Source of the DNA: Capitulum mitella
Taxonomy: Eukaryota; Arthropoda; Thecostraca; Pollicipedomorpha; Pollicipedidae
Assembly (NCBI GenBank): GCA_030062745.1
Contig: CP099841.1
Location: 3,162,001-3,226,000 of the forward strand
DNA: 64,000 nt
Direction: 5' to 3'
The notes beneath the pieces are model-generated. The model worked only from the letters and a program-made list of their open reading frames with translations, ran no database searches and was not told the origin of the DNA. Both the position numbers and the translations under genes were made by a program. Numbering within the stretch: the stretch's first letter is position 1; each line of letters starts with the position of its first letter. Below are positions 21,001-28,690 of this stretch, one piece after another.

Positions 21001-23651
21001 AAATTCTGTCTTGCTGAGGGGCGGAGCCAGGCAACGTTTTTGGGAGGCACCTCATGCCATTTTTGGCCATGTTCATGGTAAAATGAAAATGTCGGCCAAC
21101 AACAGAGTTTTAAAGCTAGAACTTAAAACTTTATATGAATGTATAGCTAAATAGTTGGGCAATGTGCAGACGTAATTTTGTTTGTCTGAAATCATTTCAC
21201 AAGGCCTAGTCAAAGTCAAAATTCAAAATTTGTTTTTTCGCAATAATTTTGGCGCCATTTTTTTCAAATTCCAAACCCGGAATACATGTGACGTAGAAGG
21301 GTGCCTCCTACTTGTGTACCAAGTTCCAGCTTGATATCAGGTCGGGTCACGGAGCTATGACTTAAAATGTTAGTGAGCGTACCCTATATGGCAATAGCCA
21401 TAAAATAAAATTTTTGAAATAGAGTGAATTCAAATGATTGAAAACGTTTACAGATCATATTAAATGCACACAAGATGATTCCAAGTGACCCCAAGGTCAC
21501 TGGAGGTCATTTAAGGTCAAAGGTCACAAGTTGATCTGAAGAACGTGTGACCATGACAGTTCCCCCTTTTTCATGTCCCTGGAACCGCCTATGCCAACAT
21601 TATACAAACATTGTAATGCAATTTGTACTTCTTTAGTATAACATGACTAGCAGAAGCCAAAAAGGGTGTTTGCCTCTTTTGTTCATTCAGCTTTTAGAAA
21701 ACTAATCCTCCTATTTTTGAAACCCTGTGAACGCCCATGGCTTTTCTCAAAATTTCAGATTTGCGGGCCCATGGTAAAAGCCCTATTCATAATCGGTCGA
21801 TTCATGCCAGTTTCATCGAAATCGGTCGATAAACAACGGAGTTATAAGAAGTCCAAAAGTACCCCCTATTTTGACATTTTTGCCCCCCTGTATCCACAAA
21901 TCTCAAAATTTTGAAAATTTCTTTCTATACAAAATGTAGTTCACGTGACGGCAAATCGATTGCCGTTTGTTGCGATGAAATCGGACAAGTAGTTCTCGAG
22001 ATCTCAGGGGGGCCGAATCCGCCCCCCCCCCCCCGCCGGGAATCGGCCATACCGTCTAGCCCTCCGGGAATAGGGTTAAATCAAGTCGTGGCAAGTTAGT
22101 TATTGGGATTTAAATCATAATTATTCATTTGTGAGGATTCGAGATTAAGACGGGATTTCTTGCGTAATAAATCATTTCCTTTTCCAAATGTCAGCAAACA
22201 ATATTGGCTTCAAAAAATTACACTTGCGAGGAGGCGTCTTGCCTTTCTGTTACAGAACTGCTTACTGTTTGTGTCCAACTTCAAGCTGGAGGCATTCTGA
22301 TGTCAGACCATATCTGCGCCCGGATTGTCCGAAACCATTACCCCACATCCTCCCGGTGCAACAGAATCCTCATCACAACCTCGTTCTCCCTGCCACGCCT
22401 GCTCACGTGACTGGCGAGGTAATCTCTCCGCGTTGCGTTGGTCCCGCTTCCCGCTGCAGCGGCTGCGGCTCCGCTATCATCAGCATCACTCCGTCCTCGT
22501 CGGATGTTGGCCGCCGTGGCGAAATTTACCGGCGCCGCCCTCGATAGCGGCCGAGTCCCGAGCTCGGCCGGCGGCCCGACGGCCGGAGCGTGCGCTCGGC
22601 GCGGTGCTCACGTTGAGCTGCGGCAGGCTGAGGCTGAGCAGGCGGCTCAGCAGGCGGCGGCTGGTGACGCGGCGGCCGCACCGGATGGACGCCTCCAGCA
22701 GCGGCAGCACGTCCGGAGACCACCAGGCTTCGCGCGCCCACGGCGAGCTGGGCGACAGGAGCAGTTCCACGGCTGCGGAGCGCGGGACGCGGGCGGTGAC
22801 GGTGGGACAGCGCCGCCCCGCGGCCGGAACACGGGTGACGGGGGACGGGACACTGGCGTGTCACTGGTGACGGGGAACGAGACACGAGTGGCGGGGACGG
22901 CACACAGGGCGCGTGACGTGTTCGAGCACGGCATGATCTTGTCTCGTCCCCGTGGCATTAGACGGGTACTTACCTCATCCATCATTGAAGAACATGCTCT
23001 GTTTGTAGCGGAATTGACGGTCGGGGCTATCGCAGATATTCCTTGCGCATTCGCAAAACGCGAAAGCAAAACAAAAGCTTTTTGAGCGATCAGCTATTAA
23101 ACTTTTAATGCCCTGTATCAAAAGGCCGATGCTGATCGGCAAGGCAAAATTCGACAGTTTAGATCAATAATCGCCGCACAATCAGAGTTCGGCAGATGTT
23201 TTTTATCACACTGCAGAATGTCCCATGCCTCTATTCCTAGACGAGAGTTTGGAACCTGATCTTTGTGTTCCCACGCCGTCATTAGGCGGGAACGGATGGC
23301 GCGTATTGAGTACACGACGTCGTCCTGCGGGATCTGACAGACTGTGCTGGACTGCGTACCTTCATCAGGCGCGATCTGACTAACGGTGAGCGACTACACA
23401 TCTTCGCTAGGCGTGACCTGAAAGACCGTGACGGACCCCATACCTTCACCAGGCCGGACCTGACATACCGTGACGGATGGCGTACCTTCATCAGGTGAAA
23501 CCTGGCAGGGGGTATCAGCGCCGCTGTTGACCGGAAACTCGGTGATCAGCGCCGATCGGATCAGTTCCGACAGCCGACCCCGCACAGTGACGTCACATGG
23601 CACGTGCAGCAGCTCAGTGCTGGAGGGTGCTGACAGCGCCAGCGCCGCCAT
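1715..23651 (-). CDS. LRRC43: LRRC43-like leucine-rich-repeat protein gene, six exons
   Basis: Assembled from join(23651..23486, 22772..22612, 8883..8670, 7033..6873, 3172..3024 or 2809, and tentatively 1926..1715). All junctions are GT-AG and all phases agree (1,0,1,0,1 for the long form; 1278 nt, 425 residues). Compared with vertebrate LRRC43 from memory, the order of landmarks is the same: an N-terminal helix ending in EFP, an SPDE..VELLL..SPWA block, then leucine-rich repeats with LYGN, LGLG, an IDLCDN repeat and SGNP, followed by GYY and a TVLDG capping segment. Family members are poorly characterised proteins found mainly in ciliated tissues; a ciliary or sperm-tail role here is inference. 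The gene spans about 22 kb because introns 2-4 hold many transposons. The human protein is longer (about 650 residues), so the C-terminus is short or incomplete. No poly(A) signal was found downstream on the minus strand. Confidence 0.8.
2806..3045. repeat. ~43-bp tandem array spanning the exon 5 splice donor
   Basis: Six units occur on the minus strand, each containing a GCCAAGTCCAG|GTGGG-like segment. The last exonic base would be 3024, 2980, 2941, 2894, 2850 and 2809 (spacing 44, 39, 47, 44, 41). Five of the six have GT and one has GC. The most distal unit has the best donor, CCAG|GTGAGT. Between the donors are G-runs (C-runs on the plus strand), including 9-16 base tracts likely to be length-variable. 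Confidence 0.8.
3024..3172 (-). CDS. LRRC43: LRRC43-like exon 5, repeat-capping segment; may extend to 2809
   Basis: The acceptor is CCGCGCAG at 3175-3173. Translation runs LVTGYYQHFLTERGRLTVLDG and then an acidic helix to ETSAKS. This joins exon 4 as GNPAF-LVTGYY, matching the family. The first donor is CCAG|GTGGGG at 3024, but it belongs to a ~43-bp array of six donor-bearing units. The reading frame stays open through the whole array to a perfect consensus donor CCAG|GTGAGT at 2809 (phase 1). The longer form would add about 72 Gly/Pro/Arg-rich residues. Only the long form fits the phase of the candidate exon 6. Confidence 0.8.
3455..3784 (-). other. unassigned open frame in LRRC43-like intron 4
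   Basis: A GC-rich stretch open for 109 codons on the minus strand (..VGCDTCHAAGFQ..SWYPTDGDDP..). It lies between exons 4 and 5, which join directly by homology, so it is not needed for the LRRC43-like protein. It may be a chance frame in GC-rich DNA or a cassette exon. I recognise no domain. Confidence 0.15.
3785..6860. other. intron 4 remainder, no gene seen
   Basis: No coding signal is supported. It holds a G11 run at 4741, a GC-rich tract 4900-5170, and a cluster of AGGTCA hexamers at 5587-5633 with a 12-bp rhythm. Confidence 0.5.
5999..6053. repeat. (TA)n microsatellite
   Basis: About 20 uninterrupted TA units, then TGTATATA. It lies inside the LRRC43-like intron 4 and is likely polymorphic. 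Confidence 0.95.
6873..7033 (-). CDS. LRRC43: LRRC43-like exon 4, leucine-rich repeats
   Basis: The acceptor is GATTCAG at 7036-7034. The first two bases complete a Glu codon from exon 3, giving MTD-E-QLRELTVLLGG. The exon then encodes LPSLRAIDLCDNHIGDL and a further repeat ending TLSGNPAF, with donor TTC|GTGAGT, phase 0. This is the last canonical repeat before the capping segment. The upstream pyrimidine tract is weak; the choice of acceptor rests on phase agreement and homology. Confidence 0.85.
7412..8636 (+). mobile_element. family A TTAA element, copy A1 (piggyBac-like, non-autonomous)
   Basis: The element occupies 7416-8632 (1217 bp) between TTAA duplications at 7412-7415 and 8633-8636. 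The ends are inverted: CCCTATTCCCGG at the left and CCGGGAATAGGG at the right. Inside each end is a poly-G/poly-C stem around a GGATTCGG-type loop. There is no transposase frame. CC/GG ends plus TTAA target choice are the hallmarks of piggyBac-superfamily elements; a transposase supplied elsewhere is assumed. It fills about three quarters of LRRC43-like intron 3 and lies antisense to that gene in the orientation used here. Confidence 0.85.
7965..7997 (-). promoter_or_regulatory. DR1-DR4-DR4 hexamer array in A1
   Basis: Four TGACCT hexamers at 7965, 7972, 7982 and 7992, with spacers of 1, 4 and 4 bases. DR1 is the known spacing for HNF4 and RXR/USP dimers; DR4 is that of TR/LXR-type heterodimers. 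TGACCTTGA at 8271-8279 is the extended half-site bound by FTZ-F1/SF-1 and ERR receptors. Whether any is bound is unknown. Confidence 0.6.
8670..8883 (-). CDS. LRRC43: LRRC43-like exon 3, leucine-rich repeats
   Basis: The acceptor is CTGCCTCAG at 8886-8884, phase 0; the donor is GACG|GTGAGATC, phase 1. The translation carries successive repeats: a LASCSLACNNLTSV unit, LPRSLRSLQLYGNRLSDL and LEFLGLGAVQMTD. The LYGN and LGLG spacing is that of LRRC43. Only 37 bp separate the exon from the end of the family A transposon in intron 3. Confidence 0.88.
9000..10890. other. intron 2 segment, no gene seen
   Basis: No supported coding signal or named repeat. A C-run lies at 9678 and a G-run at 9976. 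Confidence 0.5.
10892..12107 (-). mobile_element. family G TTAA element, copy G1
   Basis: The element is 10896-12103 (1208 bp) with TTAA on both sides. The outer ends (CCGGTCCCCGACTGG; GACGGTCGTGCGCGGG) are only weakly inverted. Next to them are G-rich/C-rich stems such as GGGGGGCGGTCAACTGCCCC. The interior has clustered AGGTCA motifs, including GGGTCA-T-TGACCT at 11204-11216. No transposase frame. It lies in LRRC43-like intron 2 and is intact across the A3 insertion point. Confidence 0.75.
12286..13752 (+). mobile_element. family H TTAA element, copy H1
   Basis: The left flank is TTAA 12286-12289, then CACGCGCAACGGAAGGGGG. The right end is CCCTTCCAGTGGGCGTG at 13748; its flank (TATG) has decayed. 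The interior carries a ~150-bp unit repeated three times (starting near 13021, 13174 and 13312). Each unit has TGACCT motifs and a GAATGCATATTTCATAC core. A perfect AGGTCA-T-TGACCT palindrome lies at 12825-12837. It starts only about 180 bp from G1. Confidence 0.75.
12825..12837. promoter_or_regulatory. IR1 palindrome AGGTCA-T-TGACCT in H1
   Basis: A perfect inverted repeat with a one-base spacer, the idealised ecdysone-receptor/USP element (PAL1) known from insects. The same palindrome is found at a different place in H2 (24510-24522), and as GGGTCA-T-TGACCT in G1 (11204-11216). Confidence 0.55.
14296..14509. repeat. imperfect 123-bp tandem duplication
   Basis: The segments at 14296-14382 and 14419-14509 share GTTCTGGCG, TCTTGCGACATG, AAGTCAATAACAA, CATTCGT and an ending GGAAGTA. 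Two copies with an offset of about 123 bp; no coding potential. Confidence 0.7.
15655..15766 (+). repeat. 57-bp duplication in an open frame
   Basis: Two units encode ANHFLSCELVSNDSGLCL and ANHLSSCELIGDDGKL before a TGA at 15765. The duplication keeps the reading frame of a 120-codon open frame beginning at 15405, which matches nothing I know. The open frame may still be chance. Confidence 0.4.
15770..17906. other. intron 2 segment, no gene seen
   Basis: AT-rich sequence without a supported gene. It may hold upstream exons of the plus-strand exon at 17917, but none could be identified. Confidence 0.4.
17917..18175 (+). CDS. terminal coding exon of an unidentified plus-strand gene
   Basis: A good acceptor (branch-like CTAAT, then CAATCACTATTTACAG ending at 17916) opens an exon of 85 complete codons ending TGA at 18173-18175. 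The product is basic and helical: LVPMHSRAKGSVALRQ, then GYPNVAEMLRLMVALRKEA, GPRPKFSDCPRRMHSYVNPG and an Arg-rich C-terminus (REQREARRRFH). The composition looks protein-like and the exon stops just before a GC-rich minisatellite. It is nested antisense in LRRC43-like intron 2. No upstream exon was found, so it may be a partial gene, a retrocopy or a false exon. I do not recognise the family. Confidence 0.4.
18176..18585. repeat. degenerate GC-rich minisatellite, ~36-48 bp units
   Basis: Repeats of GCCGAGGAGTCTGCACATCC followed by GGAGCGGCCGGCGCC-like sequence, about nine units. The units are too diverged for a fixed period. High CpG is retained. All six frames are long-open here only because of base composition, so the open frames are not evidence of genes. 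Confidence 0.65.
18600..20856. other. intron 2 segment with one small MITE, no gene
   Basis: Apart from the small element at 19165-19365, nothing recognised. The short open frames here lack splice or homology support. Confidence 0.45.
19165..19365. mobile_element. hAT-like MITE, ~200 bp
   Basis: GGGTGTAGTTTGCG at the left is inverted as GCAAAACTACGCCCC at the right, with G-rich and C-rich tracts inside. The possible 8-bp flanks, CTCCTAGA and CGCCTAGA, differ at one base. This end type (GGGCGTAG) is common in hAT-type MITEs. Confidence 0.45.
20857..22079 (-). mobile_element. family A TTAA element, copy A2
   Basis: The element is 20861-22075 (1215 bp) with TTAA at 20857-20860 and 22076-22079. 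It is the reverse complement of A1 over its whole length, with the same ends and the same internal landmarks. It lies in LRRC43-like intron 2, about 530 bp from exon 2. It keeps a four-hexamer receptor-type array at 21494-21526. Confidence 0.88.
21494..21526 (+). promoter_or_regulatory. DR4-DR4-DR1 hexamer array in A2
   Basis: Four perfect AGGTCA hexamers with spacers CTGG, TTTA and A. It is the same array as in A1, kept without a mismatch in an independent copy within the LRRC43-like intron 2. Confidence 0.65.
22612..22772 (-). CDS. LRRC43: LRRC43-like exon 2
   Basis: The acceptor is GCTCCGCAG at 22775-22773. Translation continues A-VELLLSPSSPWAREAWW and ends LSLPQLN at donor AAC|GTGAGC, phase 0. 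The SPWA motif after a short helix is the most recognisable N-terminal signature shared with LRRC43. The exon is very GC-rich. Intron 1 (713 bp) is short, but intron 2 is 13.7 kb and holds one copy each of families A, G and H and the opposite-strand exon at 17.9 kb. Confidence 0.8.
23310..23490. repeat. 42-bp tandem array spanning the exon 1 splice donor
   Basis: On the minus strand, units of exactly 42 bp follow one another. Donor-equivalent positions fall at 23486 (used), 23444, 23402 and 23360. Three of the four carry GAAG|GTA; the unit at 23402 has lost the GT. Unit sequence is about CAG-RTYNCGCCTGATGAAGG followed by TACG..GTCCGTCACGGT. Period and donor phase are preserved, so skipping to the next donor adds 14 codons. 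A fifth degenerate unit lies near 23318. Confidence 0.8.
23486..23651 (-). CDS. LRRC43: LRRC43-like exon 1 (start codon)
   Basis: Begins MAALALSAPSS and contains a helical TVRGRLSELIRSAL..EFP stretch that parallels the LRRC43 N-terminus. It ends CQVSPDE plus one base at donor GAAG|GTACGC, phase 1. The ATG at 23651 is chosen because the matching region lies immediately downstream. The donor lies in the first unit of a 42-bp tandem array that runs on into intron 1. The next unit has an equivalent donor at 23444 that would add exactly 14 residues in frame. Confidence 0.75.
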
Positions 23652-24160
23652 CGGGCCCCGTCGGCGGCAGGCAGAACTCCGTGCGCTGGACGGCCGAGAC
23701 TTGAATACACGTCGAGACGACTGGCTATGTTAAGACTGAAGCTGTGAATGATGTACAATAGAATGAACTGGGATATTACCCTTTTTCATATCTGTTTTCG
23801 TGAGGTGGGATTTCACATCGGGGTGATGTTTAAATGTGGTAATATAATGTCACGCATCACACTAAATTTTTACAACATTTTGCAAGCTACTAAGCTTAAG
23901 TAAAAAATTATATCAGTGGTGGTCAACAGAGCTTAACAACATTACTTGATCTGAGTAGGCGCGGATAATAGATGAGGTTTTCTTTTTTGATTATAATAAA
24001 CATACAGTGAAGATGTTTTTAACGAGCATGACCAAATGCAGCGACACAAAGGTACAGTTTTGTTCTTTACAGTTTGCAGCTGCTTCTTAAAAAAGAACGG
24101 CAAAGAAAGCACAATATTGCCGAACCATTTTAATATTCTATGATGCAATGCTTGCAGTGC
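23652..24160. other. upstream of the LRRC43-like start; no clear promoter
   Basis: About 500 bp between the presumed start codon and H2. I see no TATA box or CCAAT box in convincing position. Any 5' untranslated exon would have to lie here or within or beyond the H2 element. Confidence 0.4.
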
Positions 24161-25315
24161 AGTGCACGGGCAGTGCACGAGCGTTTCGCACTAACGCGCA
24201 CGGGAAGATGGCACTTTTGTGTCCCCTCCGATCTCGGAAACGGAGAAGCTAGAGATACAAAATTCTAAGGGTAGGCTAGGGTTATAAAGAATTATACTGC
24301 GTACAATTTTCATGATCCTAGGTTAATATTTACAAGGTCAAATGAGGTCAAAAAGGTCAACTTTGAACATTCTCGGCCCACACAGGCCCTTCCTTACGGC
24401 TTTTCGGACGAAACGGGAGAAAAACTCGTGTTAGAGCGTTAAAATGTGAAATACGACAATCTGTATTCATTTGACGACTTGAATGAATATTTCGCGCCGA
24501 GGTCATGCCAGGTCATTGACCTATGCCGTCATTTTTATTTCTGCAGACCACATTTCGAACAACGCCGGGATGTTGGTGTAGCTTGAGTGTAGATAAGGGT
24601 GCTAAACGCCTCATCTACCGTACTTTCTGTGAAGGCAGCCAGCATCGATATATTTGGTCACTTTCAGCGCTCTCTTACCTCCGCAAAGTCAGATGAAGCG
24701 CATCGAGGCCATTGGCTTTGGATAAAGTTCCTGACCCAAAGTAAGAAGTTATTTGGACTGTTTGCACTAAAGTTATTTCGTTTTAATGAACCCAGTTAAA
24801 TGATTTGATTCTTGTAAAACGTAAACTATATATAAATAAGGGTATCATGCGAGCAAACATGTTTTTTTTCATTCTTTGAATAAACATTTTATGCAAATCG
24901 ACATGCTGCAAAGTAAATCTGGATCACGTCACAAGCTGGTTGGTCTTGACGTGCAATGACCTTGACCTTCACTGTCCCTGGCTTCGGTCTTGGTACTCTC
25001 ATTATCCTAAGTTATCCCCGAAAGATGCCGGCTGACAATGTTCAAAGGATTATCTGACGCAGAACGCTTGTCCTCTCGCAAAGTTTCCAGTTGCCTGTGA
25101 CATCTGTTACTTTCTTTATGTTTCTTTGACTTTAAATGCTTAGAACTTTCAAATTTTCCCACAAATTTCCGATTTCCTTGCGTCAGTCGACAGGTTACTA
25201 AATTACCATAAATGTCATAAAGAAATATCGGGCAGTTCCCATTCGTTTTCGAGATTTACAAGAAAACAGGTGAGGAGAGGGCACAAAAGTGTCCCCTTCC
25301 TAGTGCGAGTGTTAA
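24161..25315 (+). mobile_element. family H TTAA element, copy H2
   Basis: The right end is CCCCTTCCTAGTGCGAGTG followed by TTAA (25312-25315). The left end is degenerate around 24161-24230 but keeps TTCGCACTAACGCGCAC. It has a single copy of the ~150-bp internal unit (near 24878), against three in H1 and H3. A perfect AGGTCA-T-TGACCT lies at 24510-24522. Confidence 0.7.
24510..24522. promoter_or_regulatory. IR1 palindrome AGGTCA-T-TGACCT in H2
   Basis: A perfect palindrome preceded by another AGGTCA at 24500. The corresponding region of H1 is degenerate, so the ancestral H element probably had both sites. Confidence 0.55.
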
Positions 25316-26136
25316 AGAACAAAAAAGCATGGCTCCTGGGTTTTGTATTTCTGTTCTTGCCTGGCTTGCAGCAAGGTGGCTTATCTCTCGGTATGTTCGC
25401 CGCTTAGCAGAAATAGTACTTACTCATTTTAAGTCGTTACAAGACGATCATTTGGAGGGGCAAGATCCCGAATGGATTTGCAGAGCACCAGTTACTATTC
25501 TGCTAGAATGACGTATGTTTCAGTGAGAAGGAGATCATGTGGAATCAGTACTTTTTCCGAGCTAGTAACATGATCGCTTAAGGAAAGGGTGGTGTCCAAG
25601 GACTTTCAACTATAGTAGCTCTCGAGCAAGGATTTTAGCACGCGAATGGAGCCATGTGATACGTGTGAATTCGTTGGTGTTATTTTCGTAGAAAAATCGG
25701 CAGTAAATATTTGTACGAATGATGTCATCGGCATATGCTGAAAGGCATCCTACACTTCCACGATGAATGGAGGAAAATTATTTTCCACGCGACAGTTTTT
25801 TGTTATATGTTATCAAGAACACCGACCGGAAATTGTTACGCGGAATCAGTACTTGTTCTAAAGTGCATAATAAAAATCTAAGGAAGTAGAACAAATCCAT
25901 TAAAAGTTCACGCTGTCCCAATAACGCATGGCCAGTTTCCCTTGGGTTGGAGCCGGGAGGGTTTAGATTCCTTTCGCCCTTCAGCGGTTTTAACATTAGG
26001 CCTTTGGCAAGGATTGGAAAATAGCGACCTAATCCTATTCGGACTTCTTCCCCTCCCAATAACCTTCGTTTCTCTCTGCTCCATGAGCGACCCAAGTTCT
26101 ACAAAGAATTTATCCTATATCTGCGCTCACAGCAAC
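25316..26136. other. gene-free spacer between H2 and G2
   Basis: No supported gene, repeat or RNA. Confidence 0.45.
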
Positions 26137-28595
26137 TTAACCCGCGCACGACCATCGGTCAGTTTCGATCATGCCCGACTGGAGGGGGGCAGTTGGCCGC
26201 GCCCCCTCTAACTCACTAACGGATGGTCGCACGATAAAAATAAGCACACCGCTGGAAAGCTTGTGACGAGTAGAACTCGAAACTGGTCTCATTTTTAGTT
26301 TTAGATAATATGTATGCAATTTACGTCCTATATATGTTTTCTCATAGCCGACTGCATAAGACTGAGAAACGGCCTGAATCTCAAGGGCTGTGACAAATGA
26401 CGCATAGTTAAAGGCACCAGGGCACAAGTAAAGGTCCGCAAATGCCGATACACATTTAATTTCTCGGACTTGTTCAATATATACGCCGAAACGTTGAGTT
26501 AAAGACATTCCAATTTTCGCGCCGGCTGTCGGTGTGCGGCGCAGCCGCATGCAGCAAGAAACTGACGGGAACTAATTTTAGCGTTCCTTTATTTTTGCGG
26601 GAAAAGCCTATCCGTGTAGATTTTATTGATCTTAGTGGTTCTTGTGATGGTTTCTCATGCTTAAATTTTGGAAAAATTGATTAGATACTAATCTACAAAA
26701 TTGGCGGAGCATTATTCACGAGAGCCTGTTTATTTCCAAAATATGATACTTTTTCAAACTTTTTGAGGTTCCTGGTATTACTTACGTTTGTGCAAGCCAG
26801 TTCTGCCAATTTCTACCAATTCTGAGTAATTCATCGCTGATTTTGACGGTGGTGCATTTTGGCTCATTACAGTTGTTCATGACCTGACCTCAGGTCAATG
26901 GCTGGAAGTCATTAATACTTTGCCCAATGACGGTAACTAGATGTCTGCTTCATTCCACACTAAAAATGTTATGAAATATTCCGTCAATTTCCGAAAAAAA
27001 CGACATGTCTTAACCCTATTCCCGAAGGGCTAGACGGTATGGCCGATTCCCGGGAGGGGGGCGGATTCGGTCCCCCCTGAGAGCTCGAGAACTACTTGTC
27101 CGATTTTACTGCAACAAACGGCAATCGATTTGCCGTGATGTGAACTACATTTTTATAAAAAGAAATTTTCAAAATTTTGAAATTTGTGGATACAGGGGGA
27201 CAAAAATGTCAAAATGGGGGTACTTTTGGACTTCTTATAACTCCGTTGTTTATGGACCGATTTCGATGAAACTGGCATGAATCGAGAGATTATGGATAGG
27301 GCTTTCACCATGAGTCCACAAATCTGAAATTGTCTGAAAATTCATGGTCGTTCACAGGGTTTCAAAAATAGGAGGATTAGTTTTCTAATAACTGAATGAA
27401 CAAAAAAGGCAAACACACTTTTTTGGCTTCTGCTAGTCATGCTATGCTAAAGAAGTAAAAATCTCATTATAATGTTTGTATAATGTTAGCATAGGCGGTG
27501 TCAGGGACATGAAAAAGGTGGAACTGTCATGGTCACACGTTCTTCAGATCAACTTGTGACCTTTGACCTTAAACGACCTCCGGTGACCTTGGGGTCACTT
27601 GGAATGATCTCATGTGCATCTGATATTATCTGTAAACGTTTTTAATTATTTGAATTCACCCTATTCCAAAAATGTCATTTTATGGCTATTGCGATATAGG
27701 GTAGGCGCACTGACATTTTAGGTCATAGCTCCGTGACCCGAACTGATATCAAGCTGAAACTTTGGTACACAAGTAAAAGGCACCCTTCTACGTCATAGAT
27801 ATTCCGGGTTTGACATTTGAAAAACGGCACCGAAATTATTGCAAAAAACAAATTTTGATTTTTGACCTTGACCTGACCTTGTAAAGTGACCTCAGATAAA
27901 CAAAATTTTGTATGCACATTGCCCAACTATTTAGCTATAGATCCATCTAAAGTTTTAAGTTCTATCTTAAAAACTCTGTTTTTGGCAGACATTTTTTCTT
28001 TACCCTCAACATGGCCAAAAATGGCCTGAGGTGCCTCCCAAAAACGTTGCCTGGCTCCGCACCTGAGCAAAGTAGAATAGTGAAATTTTGTCACAGCGCG
28101 TAGAAGGAATAGCTAAGAAAAGTCATTAAGTTTTGTGAAGCTACGTTAAAAAGCCTGGAATTGGCAAGCAAGAAACCCGAGGGGTGGCGGATTCAGCCCC
28201 CCCCCCTGCCGGGAATAGGGTTAAAAATGGGCTTGACCTTAGGTCAATGACTCGGAAAATTCTGAAATAATCTGAGATATCAAATTTATTGCACCTATCA
28301 AGATCACTATTTCCTGAAAGTATTATTGTGATATTTTGTTTTCCGACAAAGTTACAGGGCGCTAAACTTTTTTGGAAATAGGTCTGTTTGGCCTGACCTA
28401 GGTCAAGCACCTGACCTGACGTGAGGTCAAAACTTCGACGCAAGGTGTAAAATTAATGAAGCAAAAGGCACACAAAGTTTCGTGATTCTGTTTGTTTGTT
28501 TGTCAAAGTTTGTTCGTTCTCTCGCAGTCCCAGAAAAACCTCACAAACCTCAGGGGGGCTGTCAACTGCTCCCCAACCATTCGGGGATGGGTTAT
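26137..28595 (+). mobile_element. family G TTAA element, copy G2, interrupted by A3
   Basis: The left end is at TTAA 26137-26140, then CCCGCGCACGACC. The right end is ..GGGGATGGG at 28591, followed by TTAT. Without A3 it is about 1240 bp. It runs in the opposite orientation to G1. The right flank differs from TTAA by one base, as in G3. Confidence 0.75.
27010..28224 (+). mobile_element. family A TTAA element, copy A3, nested in G2
   Basis: The element is 27014-28220 (1207 bp) with TTAA at both edges. It interrupts family G copy G2 at its TTAA. Copies G1 (near 11231) and G3 (near 56833) have the uninterrupted sequence, so the insertion and the 4-bp duplication are shown directly within the window. 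Confidence 0.92.
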
Positions 28596-28690
28596 CATAA
28601 AGATATTGTTTAATACCATGGCTAAAAATGCTGCAGGCATATCAGCAAAGGTAGAATGTGTAGATAATGATGATGCATGGTACACAGATA

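Noticed and set aside
22325-23085. 181- and 215-codon plus-strand open frames
   Set aside because: They are mirror frames of GC-rich LRRC43-like exon 2 and the adjacent repeats; the translations are Arg/Ala/Gly-rich with no domain.
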